From positions 89,038-153,037 of the forward strand of contig NZ_JAMOIM010000008.1 in NCBI RefSeq assembly GCF_026130545.1: a stretch of DNA of 64,000 nucleotides. Reading direction: 5' to 3'. The DNA comes from Lichenifustis flavocetrariae (GTDB lineage Bacteria; Pseudomonadota; Alphaproteobacteria; Rhizobiales; Beijerinckiaceae). The notes under the pieces are model-generated. The model did not search any database. It was not told the DNA's origin and worked only from the letters and a program-made list of their open reading frames with translations. A program made the position numbers and the translations under genes. Positions 34,657-43,362 of this stretch are shown one piece after another. Positions within the stretch are counted from its first letter, which is position 1. Every line of letters begins with the position of its first letter.

Positions 34657-35733
34657 ATGAACGGTTCCCTGATCCCAATTTTCGACGGCCACAATGACAC
34701 GCTGCTGCGATTGGCGACGCGCGGGGCCGAGACGGCCGCTGACCGCTTTTCAGGGCGTGTGACGCAGGGTCATATCGACCTACCGCGCGCCAGGAGCGGC
34801 GGTTTCGTGGGCGGCCTTTTCGCAGTATTTCCGCCGCCGCTCCGCATGCCGAATATGACGTCGTCCATGAAGGGCGCATCCTACGACATGCCGCTCCCCG
34901 AGTTGCTCGCGATGGAGACGGCCCAAGCCTCGACGCTGAGCATGTTCAGTGTCTTGCTCCGGCTCGAACGGGACTTTCCTGAAGATCTCGCTGTTTGTCG
35001 CACGATGCCGGAGATCCGAAACGCCATCGCGGCCGGCAAGATCGCCGCGGTGCTTCATATCGAGGGCGCGGAGGCCATCGACCGGGATTTCGTGGCGCTC
35101 GACGTGCTGCATGCGGCCGGCTTACGTTCGCTCGGCCTCGTTTGGAGTCGGCCGAATATCTTCGCCCACGGCGTTCCGTTCCGGTTCCCGAGTTCGCCCG
35201 ATACCGGCGAAGGACTGAGCGAAGCCGGAAAGCAACTCGTCAAGGCCTGCAACGAACGTCACATCATGATCGACCTGTCGCACCTCAACGAAAAGGGATT
35301 CTGGGACGTTGCTGCGCTCACTTCGGCGCCGCTGGTTGCCACACATTCCAACGTGCATGCTCTCTGTCCGTCGGCCCGCAACCTCACGGGCCGCCAGCTC
35401 GATGCGATCCGCGAGAGCCGAGGCATGGTGGGCCTGAATTTCGCGACCTGTTTCCTGCGACCGGACGGTGCCATGCGGGCCGACACGGACCTCGATCTGA
35501 TGGTGCGCCACCTCGATGCGCTGCTCGAACACCTGGGGGAGGACGGTGTCGCTTTCGGCTCGGACTTCGACGGCGCCGTGGTGCCTGCAGAACTCCGCGA
35601 TGTATCCGGCCTTCCCCGGCTTGTGGAGCGTCTGCGCCAATCGGGCTACAGCGAGGCCTTGCTCCGCAAACTCTGTGCGGAGAACTGGTTTTCGATGCTC
35701 GATCGGACGTGGTCACCGTCGACCGGAAACTGA
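34657..35733 (+). CDS. Membrane dipeptidase, peptidase family M19
   Basis: This 358-residue renal-dipeptidase-type metallopeptidase shows the zinc ligands in their usual order: HND in FDGHNDTLLRL, Glu in HIEGAEAID, His in SHLNEKGF and ATHSNVHAL, and Asp in FGSDFDGAV. The family cleaves dipeptides, often with a D-residue at the C-terminal side. No signal peptide is seen, so it is probably cytosolic. It lies 61 bases ahead of a D-aminopeptidase gene; together they suggest use of D-amino-acid peptides such as peptidoglycan fragments. Confidence 0.9.
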   Translation: MNGSLIPIFDGHNDTLLRLATRGAETAADRFSGRVTQGHIDLPRARSGGFVGGLFAVFPPPLRMPNMTSSMKGASYDMPLPELLAMETAQASTLSMFSVLLRLERDFPEDLAVCRTMPEIRNAIAAGKIAAVLHIEGAEAIDRDFVALDVLHAAGLRSLGLVWSRPNIFAHGVPFRFPSSPDTGEGLSEAGKQLVKACNERHIMIDLSHLNEKGFWDVAALTSAPLVATHSNVHALCPSARNLTGRQLDAIRESRGMVGLNFATCFLRPDGAMRADTDLDLMVRHLDALLEHLGEDGVAFGSDFDGAVVPAELRDVSGLPRLVERLRQSGYSEALLRKLCAENWFSMLDRTWSPSTGN

Positions 35734-35794
35734 ACCCACAGGACATTCCGAACACCGTCTTCACAGAAGCGGGCCGGCCTGAGAAAGTGGCGAA

Positions 35795-37357
35795 ATGACC
35801 AAACTCGATAATGCCCGTCTCGATCGGGTTCTTCAGGCGCTTCCTCGGACCTACGCCGGCCCGGGTGGCGCCGTCGCAGTGCTGCGTGAAGGCGAGGTTC
35901 TCGTCCGGCATGCCTGGGGATTTGCCAATGCGGAACGGCGCACAGCCTTCACACCGCAAACCTTGTTCCGGATGTGTTCCATCACCAAGCAGTTCACCTG
36001 CGGCTTGGTGCTGGACGCCTTTCCCGACCCGTCGGTGCTTGACTCCGATGTCGGGGCACGTCTGCCGCATTTGCGGCAACCCGCGCCGGATTTTCTGCAC
36101 CTCTGCCACAATCAGTCGGGGCTGAGGGACTACTGGGCCGTCGCTATGCTGCAAGGGTCACCGGTCGAGGCACCGTTCGGCGATGCCGAAGCCATGCGCC
36201 TGATCCGCGGCACGCAAACCCTGCAATTCGCGCCGGGCACCCGCTATTCCTATTGCAACAACAATTTCCGGATCGTCTCTGACATTCTGGAAACCCGCAC
36301 CGGGAGAAGTTTCGCGGAGCTGCTGAGAACGCGAATGTTTGAGCCGGCCGGAATGTCCACCGCGTTCCTGGCCGCCGATACGCGGGCCATGCCGGACGGC
36401 ACGGAAGGTTATGAAGGCAACCAAGCCATTGGCTTTCGTGCGGCCGAGAACCGCATCATCTGGACCGGCGATGCCGGCATCGGCGCAAGCCTCGACGATA
36501 TGATCGCCTGGGAGCAGTTCATCGACAGCACCCGTGATGACTCGCACGGTGTCTATGCGGGCCTCGCGGCCCCGGTCCGGTTCGCCGATGGCGCGGAAGC
36601 CGCCTACGGGTTCGGACTCAGCCGGAGGCCCGAATTCGGTCGTCTTGTCGTCGGGCACGCCGGGGCGTTACGAGGCTGGCGCAGTCAGCGAATCTTCGTC
36701 CCCTCGGAGCGTATCTCCGTCGTGGTGCTGTTCAATCATCTTGCGGATCCGCACGCGGCCGCCCTCGAGCTTCTCGGCGCGATGCTGGGCGAAGATCACC
36801 CCGCCCCAGACCGAACGATGCCGTGGCCGGATTGGGTTGGTACCTACGTGGAACCGGAGACCGGCTTGGCTGTGCGTATCGAGCCTGCCAGGGCGGGGGA
36901 GGTTCGATTGCGGTATGGCCAGACCCCCGAGCGCCTCAACCTTTCCGCTGACGGAACGGCAGGCGACATCGGTACGCGTCTCGTTTCAAGAGGCGATGGC
37001 CTCTGGATGCACCGTCCGCAGGACAATCAGAGCTCGATGCTGCGCCCGTGCAGCGGGCAGCTGTCTCTCGATGTCGCGGGCCGCTTTCACTGCGAAGAGA
37101 TCGATGCCGACTTGAGCGTGGTTGACGGGGGCGGCGCGCTCTACGGCGGCTTTTCCGGTCTGCTTGGCCAGGGCCGAATGGAATTGCTCGACCCGATCGG
37201 CCCCGACCTCTGGGCCCTGCCTTGCCCACGCGCTTTGGATCATACCCCACCCGGCGACTGGACCTTGGCCTTTCGCCGCGACGGCGCCGGGAAGGTGGAC
37301 CATGTGAACGTCGGCTGCTGGCTCGCTCGCGGGCTGTCCTATGCAAGAGTCGGCTAA
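35795..37357 (+). CDS. dap: D-aminopeptidase, family S12
   Basis: This 520-residue protein has the length and three-domain layout of Ochrobactrum anthropi DAP: a penicillin-recognising catalytic domain with SxxK (CSITKQFTCG) and YCNNNF as YxN, then LVVGHAGALRGWR. Two beta-barrel domains follow, ending NVGCWLARGLSYARV, close to the Ochrobactrum ending. It releases N-terminal D-amino acids (D-Ala, Gly, D-Ser) from peptides and amides. It is probably in one operon with the M19 dipeptidase gene 61 bases upstream. The preceding stop leaves room for its own ribosome site (GAGAAAGTGG). Confidence 0.92.
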   Translation: MTKLDNARLDRVLQALPRTYAGPGGAVAVLREGEVLVRHAWGFANAERRTAFTPQTLFRMCSITKQFTCGLVLDAFPDPSVLDSDVGARLPHLRQPAPDFLHLCHNQSGLRDYWAVAMLQGSPVEAPFGDAEAMRLIRGTQTLQFAPGTRYSYCNNNFRIVSDILETRTGRSFAELLRTRMFEPAGMSTAFLAADTRAMPDGTEGYEGNQAIGFRAAENRIIWTGDAGIGASLDDMIAWEQFIDSTRDDSHGVYAGLAAPVRFADGAEAAYGFGLSRRPEFGRLVVGHAGALRGWRSQRIFVPSERISVVVLFNHLADPHAAALELLGAMLGEDHPAPDRTMPWPDWVGTYVEPETGLAVRIEPARAGEVRLRYGQTPERLNLSADGTAGDIGTRLVSRGDGLWMHRPQDNQSSMLRPCSGQLSLDVAGRFHCEEIDADLSVVDGGGALYGGFSGLLGQGRMELLDPIGPDLWALPCPRALDHTPPGDWTLAFRRDGAGKVDHVNVGCWLARGLSYARVG

Positions 37358-37369
37358 CAGAGCTGCCGG

Positions 37370-38101
37370 CTATCCACCGAAATCACCCGGCTCCGCCCCG
37401 GTGCCCTCCCGTGCGTGCCGAACCATGCCGATCTGCGGCGGGAAGGGCAGGCGGATGTCGCAGGCAATGCCGTCTCGATTGAAAGCGAAGTCGACGTCCG
37501 CCCTGATCTGATAGCGGAGGGTCCGCTCCAGCACCTCACTGCCAAAGCCCCGATGGGACGCCTTCGCAGGCGCGACAGGCACGCCGCTTTCCTCCCAGCG
37601 GAAATGAAGCACTGGTTCAATCCCACTGTCCTCTGACACCTTCCAAGTCACGGCGACGCGACCGTTTGCGGCAGTCAGGGCTCCGAACTTGATCGCGTTG
37701 ATGGCGAGTTCATGCAGTGCCAGGCCGAAGCTTTCCGCAGCCTTAGGGCGCAGGTAGATCTTAGGTCCGGCCAGATCAGCCTGATCGCCCTCTCTCGCCA
37801 AATGCGCCAATAGCTCATCCGCCACCATCGAATGCAGATCGATCCCATCGGGAGGACTCTGGGCGATCGCATTCTGTACCCGCAGGATAGCGTCAAGCCG
37901 GCCCTCCAGATGGGCCGCATATTCGTCGAGTGTCGCGCTGGTTTCGGCGGAGCGGCGCACGACGGCCCGCACCAGGGCCAGCGTGTTCCGGACCCGGTGG
38001 CGAAGCTCGGCCGGCATCTCCCGATCGTCGAGGAGGCGACGCAGACGTGCATTGTCGGCCTCGAGGTCTCGGATCCTTGTCTCAAGAGGGTGATCCGGCA
38101 T
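37370..38101 (-). CDS. HWE-family histidine kinase without sensor domain
   Basis: This 243-residue soluble kinase has a short N-terminal coiled coil (LEADNARLRRLLDDRE, about residues 12-28) and the dimerisation/phospho-acceptor helix ELRHRVRNTLALVRAVVRRSA with His near residue 35. The ATPase domain has LALHELAINAIKFGAL as N-box and a late glycine-rich loop HRGFGSEVLERTL. The HRxRN and ALHELAINA motifs are typical of HWE/HisKA_2 kinases of Hyphomicrobiales. It has no membrane segment or PAS domain. It lies 80 bases from the Crp/Fnr gene on the same strand, and the two may be cotranscribed. Confidence 0.85.
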   Translation of the reverse strand: MPDHPLETRIRDLEADNARLRRLLDDREMPAELRHRVRNTLALVRAVVRRSAETSATLDEYAAHLEGRLDAILRVQNAIAQSPPDGIDLHSMVADELLAHLAREGDQADLAGPKIYLRPKAAESFGLALHELAINAIKFGALTAANGRVAVTWKVSEDSGIEPVLHFRWEESGVPVAPAKASHRGFGSEVLERTLRYQIRADVDFAFNRDGIACDIRLPFPPQIGMVRHAREGTGAEPGDFGG

Positions 38102-38180
38102 ATTCGCACGTTCCGCTTCGAGATTGATCTTGCTCCACCGCAGCTATGAGGCGCTGCCCTGGTGTTCGTACTGATCCGCT

Positions 38181-38954
38181 CTACTGGTTCATATGGAGAT
38201 AACTGGGTTCGAAATTCGCCAACGCGCGCAGGCTCTCTTCATTGTAAATTCTAAGCCGCTTGCCTCTTAGCCCGACCAAGCCACCACCGCGAAGCTCCTG
38301 CAGCGAGCGGTTCACGTGGACTGTGGACAGCCCCATGGCGTCGCCGAGATCGGCCTGGGTCACGGGAAACTCGCAGTCGACCCCATTCGTCATCCCAGCG
38401 GATTTCAAGCGTAAGGAGATCTCGCAGAACAGATGCGCCAGACGCTCCGTCGCCGTGCGCCGCCCCAGGCTGACGGTCCATTCTCTTTGAATTTCGGACC
38501 TGACGAGCATATCCCACCAGAAGCACTCCTGGAGGGTCGCCGATTGCGTCGTGATGGCCTGCATCGTTTCGGCCGGGATGCGCGCCAACGTCACCGCTGT
38601 CAGCGTTCCGAGGGACTGGCCAGCAGTCTTCAGCAAAAACATAGGCGGGTCGCAAAGGTCCCCTGGCAGGAGGAGGGACGTAATCTGCCGACGTCCATCC
38701 TGCAGATGTTTGTAGTGGCAAGCCCAGCCCTCGAGGATCACATGAACGAAGCGAGGGGCATCGCCTTGTTGCACGATGTCTTCGCGGGAACCGATACGCT
38801 GTACCCGCTCGAGAGCATTGTCGAGGGCCTCTTCGTCCGTGCGCGAGAGCTGCCTGAAATTCAGGAATTTGCGAGCGAGCGGATTGGCGAGGCGTCGTCC
38901 TTGCTGCCGTGGTGCGACAAACCGTTCTGGACGAGCATCCATTGGATCCAACAT
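38181..38954 (-). CDS. Crp/Fnr-family transcriptional regulator
   Basis: This 257-residue regulator has a cyclic-nucleotide-binding-like domain (about residues 40-155, VQQGDAPRFVHVILEGWACHYKHLQDGRRQITSLLLPGDLCDP) and a C-terminal winged HTH (FPVTQADLGDAMGLSTVHVNRSLQELRGGGLVGL). It has no Fnr-type cysteine cluster, so it is not an oxygen-sensing [4Fe-4S] Fnr. I start at the ATG at 38954; a TTG at 39059 would add 35 residues. It is divergent from the small secreted His/Tyr-rich protein gene. Confidence 0.87.
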   Translation of the reverse strand: MLDPMDARPERFVAPRQQGRRLANPLARKFLNFRQLSRTDEEALDNALERVQRIGSREDIVQQGDAPRFVHVILEGWACHYKHLQDGRRQITSLLLPGDLCDPPMFLLKTAGQSLGTLTAVTLARIPAETMQAITTQSATLQECFWWDMLVRSEIQREWTVSLGRRTATERLAHLFCEISLRLKSAGMTNGVDCEFPVTQADLGDAMGLSTVHVNRSLQELRGGGLVGLRGKRLRIYNEESLRALANFEPSYLHMNQ

Positions 38955-39166
38955 CAAGTAGAAAACGCCTTCCTGAAGAAGGTCAAATCCGCATGTCTCG
39001 ATTGGTTGCAGATGCCGCTGCAATTGTTCGCCGGCACGGCTGTCGGGCTTCAATCTCAATCGTTCAGCTGAGTCGATTTGTAGCGTCGCACATCACCTTT
39101 CACTGGCCAGCGCAGGTGCCGGCTCTATTTCCGTGCAGGGGCAAACGTATTCGAGGAGAGTTGAAC

Positions 39167-39496
39167 ATGTCAGGAGTTGCTCAAGGCCTTGTCCGTCGTG
39201 CCGCAGCGGCAAGCGTCGCCGCGGTGTCGCTTTTGGTGGTCACCGTCGCGGTGACGGAGCCGGCTTCGGCCTTCGGACCGCATGGTCATGGCGGCGTCTA
39301 TCGTCCGCACGGCGGGTTCCGGCACCACGGGCTTGGTGTCGGTGCCGCTGTCGGGCTTGGCGTCCTCGGGGCTGCCGCGGCTGGTGTCGCGGCAAGCCAT
39401 TATTATAACGGCTACCCGGCCTACACGGATGGAACTCATCCCGGATATGGCTACGACTACTATCCGGATCATGGCGGATACTACGGCCCCTATTGA
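39167..39496 (+). CDS. Small secreted Gly/His/Tyr-rich protein
   Basis: This 109-residue protein has a long signal peptide (about residues 1-35, VAAVSLLVVTVAVTEPASAFG). A mature region of low complexity follows: HGHGGVYRPHGGFRHHG, a small hydrophobic Gly/Ala patch, then SHYYNGYPAYTDGTHPGYGYDYYPDHGGYYGPY. The ribosome site GAGGAGAG lies six bases before the ATG. Such proteins are frequent in Hyphomicrobiales and have no assigned function; metal binding by the histidines is conceivable. Confidence 0.7.
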   Translation: MSGVAQGLVRRAAAASVAAVSLLVVTVAVTEPASAFGPHGHGGVYRPHGGFRHHGLGVGAAVGLGVLGAAAAGVAASHYYNGYPAYTDGTHPGYGYDYYPDHGGYYGPY

Positions 39497-39736
39497 GGGA
39501 CGTCGAGCATCGGCGGCGACCGGACTGCAACGCCTAATCACGGCGGCGCTGCACTGGCCGCTGAGTCTAGCGTGGCTGCCGATGTGCTCGGAGGCGTCGG
39601 CGCTATCGGACCAGTCATGAAGCCGGTTCGTGGCTTTCGGGGGCGCGGCAAATCGCACGCCGGGCCCCTCAAATCAACGGGAACGGGCCAGCGCCGGACG
39701 CATTGTGGTGGACATTCCTGTGAATTGGAGCTCGCC

Positions 39737-40930
39737 GTGACATCCCATCTCCGTCCCCGAGGCGCCATCCTCTCGGCATTGCTCATTTGCGCCTCCGCCG
39801 GCGGCGTACAGGCCTCCGACATCAAGGGCGCGGCGGAGTCCGGCTCGAAAAGCGTGAAAGCGCCGGCCGGCAGAGCGACACTCGAACGTGTTGCTCATTT
39901 CGATCGCCAAGTCACCGGCGTCGCAGTGTCTGAGCAGGGGCGGATCTTCGTCAACTTCCCTCGATGGTCGGAGGATGCCCCGATCTCCGTGGCGGAATTG
40001 AAGGACGGCAAACTCGTTCCCTATCCGGACACCGAATGGAACCGCTACCGGAATGCTGCGCCCCTCTCCCCGAACGATCATTTCGTCTGCGTGCAGGCCA
40101 TGACGGCGGATGGCAGGGGCAATCTCTGGGTTATCGATCCTGCGGCGCCCAACACCGAGTTCATCGTGCCGGGTGGGCCCAAGCTCGTGAAGATCGATCT
40201 CGCATCGAACAAGGTGGTGCAGACTTTCGCATTCGACACTGACGTGGCTCCGCAGGGCAGCTACCTGAACGACGTCCGGTTCTCGCGCGACGGCAAATGG
40301 GCCTACATGACCGACTCCGGCGCCACGGGAGCTCTGGTGGTGGTCGATCTGGCGACCGGCAAGGGACGCCGGATCCTCGTCGGTGATGCCTCGACAATGC
40401 CTGACAAATCCGTGAAGGTCGTGGTGGACGGGGTCAAAGTCCAGCAGCCGGATGGCCGTGGCGTGCAGTTTGCCGCCGACAGCATCTCGATCGATCCGAA
40501 AGGCGAGTTTCTCTATTGGCAGCCCCTCACGGGTGCCACCCTCTATCGCATTCCCACTGCGGCATTGCAGGACCCGGCGCTTACTCCTGATCAGGTCAAG
40601 GCGAAGGTGGAAAAGGTGGCGGACACGCAACCCAATGATGGTTTGTGGACCGACGCGGCAGGCCGCCTTTTCTTCACGAACCTCGGCGAAAGCGCGATCA
40701 CGACACTTGAACCAGACGGAAAGAAGATGACCCTGGTGCAGGACACTCGATTGCGATGGCCCGACACATTCGCTGAAGGCCCGAATGCCACACTTTATGT
40801 GACGAACTCGGCCATCAATGACTCGCCCCGGTTCAACGCCAAAGGGTGGAAGAGCACCTCGATCAATCTTTGGAAGATCGTGCCGAAGACCAAGGATGCC
40901 ATCGCGGACAATCCCGCTTTCGGAAAATAG
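39737..40930 (+). CDS. Secreted major royal jelly protein-like beta-propeller
   Basis: This 397-residue protein has a signal peptide (about residues 1-27, AILSALLICASAGGVQA). Its beta-propeller is similar to the MRJP/yellow family: GRIFVNFPRWSEDAPISVAEL, GNLWVIDPAAP, YLNDVRFSRDGKWAYMTDSG and PDTFAEGPNATLYVTNSAIND. Bacterial relatives are periplasmic or secreted, related in fold to gluconolactonases. I chose the GTG at 39737, with GGAG six bases upstream. It is convergent with the deacetylase gene and has no clear operon partner. Confidence 0.85.
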   Translation: MTSHLRPRGAILSALLICASAGGVQASDIKGAAESGSKSVKAPAGRATLERVAHFDRQVTGVAVSEQGRIFVNFPRWSEDAPISVAELKDGKLVPYPDTEWNRYRNAAPLSPNDHFVCVQAMTADGRGNLWVIDPAAPNTEFIVPGGPKLVKIDLASNKVVQTFAFDTDVAPQGSYLNDVRFSRDGKWAYMTDSGATGALVVVDLATGKGRRILVGDASTMPDKSVKVVVDGVKVQQPDGRGVQFAADSISIDPKGEFLYWQPLTGATLYRIPTAALQDPALTPDQVKAKVEKVADTQPNDGLWTDAAGRLFFTNLGESAITTLEPDGKKMTLVQDTRLRWPDTFAEGPNATLYVTNSAINDSPRFNAKGWKSTSINLWKIVPKTKDAIADNPAFGK

Positions 40931-40962
40931 GCGCCACCTTCAGGTTGCGAGGCGCGGCCGGC

Positions 40963-41859
40963 TCAGTGCGGCATGGGTGACTGCGCCCCGAGCCTGACCA
41001 GCTTAGGCCATTCCGCCGTAATGGTTTTCTCGGTCTGAGACTGCCACCCTGGGGGCGCTGGTTCGATCGGCGTGGTACCCGCACCGGGCACCATATGAAC
41101 CAAATGGAAATGTTCGTCTCTCAGACGCGCCAAGAAGGCCGGCAGCATGTCTGCTGTCTGGGCCCTGGCGTCGTGGAGCAAGATGATCCCGCGCCCCGCA
41201 GCCTCCAGGCGGCTCATCAAGAGTGCGAGTTCGCGAGCCGGGGTCATGGGCACCCAGTCCGATGCCCATAGATCGGCACCGAAAACCGTGATGTGGCGGG
41301 ACGCGAGCCATTGATCGAGAGCCGCCGTGTCGGCAAAGCCCGGATAGCGGAAGAAGGGCACACGCGGCGTTGTATCATCGCTGCCGTAGCCTGCTTTGTT
41401 GACAGCCCTGATGCCCTGATCGATGTCGGCCCGCGCGGCAGCGTCGGTCAAACCACGAAGCGTGATGTCGGGATGGGAGAAGCTGTGGGAGCCCACGGTG
41501 TGGCCCTCGGCGAGTTCCTGACGAACCAGGGATGGCTCTGCAGCGGCGTTGCGGCCGATCAGGAAAAACGTGGCATGTACGCATTCTTTCGCAAGCGCCG
41601 CGAGGACCCGCGGGGTGGTGGCGCGCACGGGGCCGTCGTCGAACGTGAGAACCACCTCATGGTCGGCGAGGGCAAGTGTTTCGGGATAGGTCTTGAGCCC
41701 AAGATCAAGCGCCGTCTGGTCGCCGATGGTCACGACGCGCGATACGCCAAGAGTGTTCGACGTCGTGGGGCAGGGGGGCGGCGCCTCCGCCGCCATGCCG
41801 CGCCCGCTTGCGGCGAGGCAAGCGGTCACTACGATGGCTCGTAAGATCGTCGGGAACAT
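40963..41859 (-). CDS. Secreted polysaccharide deacetylase (NodB domain)
   Basis: This 298-residue protein has a signal peptide (about 1-29, LRAIVVTACLAASGRGMAAEA) and a NodB domain (about 65-260). The metal and catalytic residues are visible: the TFDDGP motif, HSFSHPD (two His ligands), the FFRYPGF arginine motif and ILLHD near the end. It would de-N-acetylate or de-O-acetylate a surface or wall polysaccharide in the periplasm. The start is uncertain: ATG 41859 (chosen, signal-like) or ATG 41877. Confidence 0.88.
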   Translation of the reverse strand: MFPTILRAIVVTACLAASGRGMAAEAPPPCPTTSNTLGVSRVVTIGDQTALDLGLKTYPETLALADHEVVLTFDDGPVRATTPRVLAALAKECVHATFFLIGRNAAAEPSLVRQELAEGHTVGSHSFSHPDITLRGLTDAAARADIDQGIRAVNKAGYGSDDTTPRVPFFRYPGFADTAALDQWLASRHITVFGADLWASDWVPMTPARELALLMSRLEAAGRGIILLHDARAQTADMLPAFLARLRDEHFHLVHMVPGAGTTPIEPAPPGWQSQTEKTITAEWPKLVRLGAQSPMPH

Positions 41860-42040
41860 GAAGAAAACGGGCTCCATCGAGTCGATGTGCCTGTAGCACA
41901 ACCGTCGATTTAAACCGTGCTTGGATCACGTGGCCGCAGAAAACGATACACCTGCTGCGATCCGCCCGGCATCTTTAATGTGCTATTACCAACTTCCGCC
42001 TAGTTTGACCCCTCATTGTCCCTGAGGTCTCGATCCCGGC

Positions 42041-42799
42041 ATGTCTCTGGTGAAACTCCTCCTCGGTTGCCTCGGCGCTCTGCTTCTTGCCGGCTGTTCG
42101 ACTGTCGAGATGGCGGGCAGCCACATTCCGGCCGACCTGCCGCAGCCAACCGATTTTCAGGTGCATGGCATCGATGTGTCGAAATACCAGGGTCTGATCG
42201 ACTGGGATCAGGTCCGGCAATCGGGCGTGCAATTCGCCTGGATCAAGGCCACCGAAGGCGGCGACAACGCCGATTCGCAGTTCCAGCGCAATTGGATGGC
42301 CTCCCGAGCGGCCGGCATTCCCCGAGGTGCCTACCACTTCGTCTATTGGTGCCGGCCGTGGCAGGAAGAGATGCGCTGGTTCGAGCAGAACGTGCCCGTC
42401 GAGGACGATGCGCTCCCGCCGGTGCTTGATGTCGAAGCCACGCCGACCTCGAAGACCTGCAAGCGAACCCTCTACCGCGACGAAGTCCTCGCGCAGATGC
42501 GGCAGATGTTGCAGGAAATGGAGCGGCATTTCGGCAAGCGCCCCGTGATCTACAGCACAGTCGATTTCTACGCCGGCATTCTGGCGGGGGGCGGTCTGTC
42601 AGACTATCCGATCTGGGTGCGCAGCACGAAATATTCGCCCTCGGTGAAGTACGGCAGCCGTCGTTGGCACTTCTGGCAATACCAGTCCGATGGGCGGATT
42701 CCGGGCATCAGCGCCAAGGTGGACCGCAATGCTTTCTTCGGGACGCCCGGCCAGTGGCAGGCGTTTCTGAGTGGCCATCAGCTGCCTCTGACCTATTGA
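42041..42799 (+). CDS. GH25 muramidase, lipoprotein
   Basis: This 252-residue lipoprotein has a signal with lipobox LLAGC (Cys19) and a glycoside hydrolase family 25 domain. The catalytic Asp and Glu/Asp motifs are HGIDVSKYQGLIDW, FAWIKATEGG and PPVLDVEA, and the C-terminal end is RRWHFWQYQSDGRIPGISAKVDRNAF. It would cleave beta-1,4 links in peptidoglycan and is anchored to a membrane facing the periplasm. It stands alone between the deacetylase and a small secreted protein, both also envelope-related. Confidence 0.9.
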   Translation: MSLVKLLLGCLGALLLAGCSTVEMAGSHIPADLPQPTDFQVHGIDVSKYQGLIDWDQVRQSGVQFAWIKATEGGDNADSQFQRNWMASRAAGIPRGAYHFVYWCRPWQEEMRWFEQNVPVEDDALPPVLDVEATPTSKTCKRTLYRDEVLAQMRQMLQEMERHFGKRPVIYSTVDFYAGILAGGGLSDYPIWVRSTKYSPSVKYGSRRWHFWQYQSDGRIPGISAKVDRNAFFGTPGQWQAFLSGHQLPLTY

Positions 42800-42885
42800 G
42801 GTCGGAGCAGCCCCGGTAGCGAGACCCCCTTCGGCACGCTTGCCATCGACGCAAGGTTCTCTCCGGCGGTGAGGCCCCGAGGCCG

Positions 42886-43284
42886 TCAGAGGCCTTTCGG
42901 ATTGCCTGGAAGGATCTCGAACTGGTCCGTTCCGCCGTCCTGGTCGGCGAAAGTGCCGGTCGTCCCGCTCACATGCGGCGTCACGCAGGTCCGGTCGTCC
43001 TCGTCAGGGAAGTCGAGGCATACTTTGCCGTCGCCGAAAGTCCATCGGCCAACAGCCTTGCCGTCCTGATCGACATGTCGAATGGTGCCGTCCGGTTCGA
43101 AATATTCCATGTAGCTGCCGGCTTTCGACGTCACGATGATCGTGTTGCCGATGAGGGTCTGCCACGCGGCACTCCCGTCGATCGAAGGCGGTGGCGCGTC
43201 TTCGGCAGCCACTTGCGTCGGGAGAAAGCCGGCGAAGATGGTCAGCAGAACTAGGCGTTGGGACAGAAGCCGGCCGCCGATCAT
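42886..43284 (-). CDS. Small secreted protein of unknown function
   Basis: This 132-residue protein has a signal peptide (about 1-27, LVLLTIFAGFLPTQVAA). The mature domain of about 105 residues has GNTIIVTSKAGSYMEYFEPDGTIRHVDQDGKAVGRWTFGDGKVCLDFPDEDDRTC. This reads like the small beta-rich single domains common in Hyphomicrobiales, with two Cys that could form a disulfide. I do not recognise an assigned function. I start at the ATG at 43284, although the frame is open far upstream. It diverges from the aldo-keto reductase gene. Confidence 0.7.
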   Translation of the reverse strand: MIGGRLLSQRLVLLTIFAGFLPTQVAAEDAPPPSIDGSAAWQTLIGNTIIVTSKAGSYMEYFEPDGTIRHVDQDGKAVGRWTFGDGKVCLDFPDEDDRTCVTPHVSGTTGTFADQDGGTDQFEILPGNPKGL

Positions 43285-43362
43285 GTTGCGTGTCCTTCCC
43301 CAAACCTCGTAAATCCCGGACCACGCAGGTCGTTCGGGCCCGCGCGCAAGGCGAGATTTACC

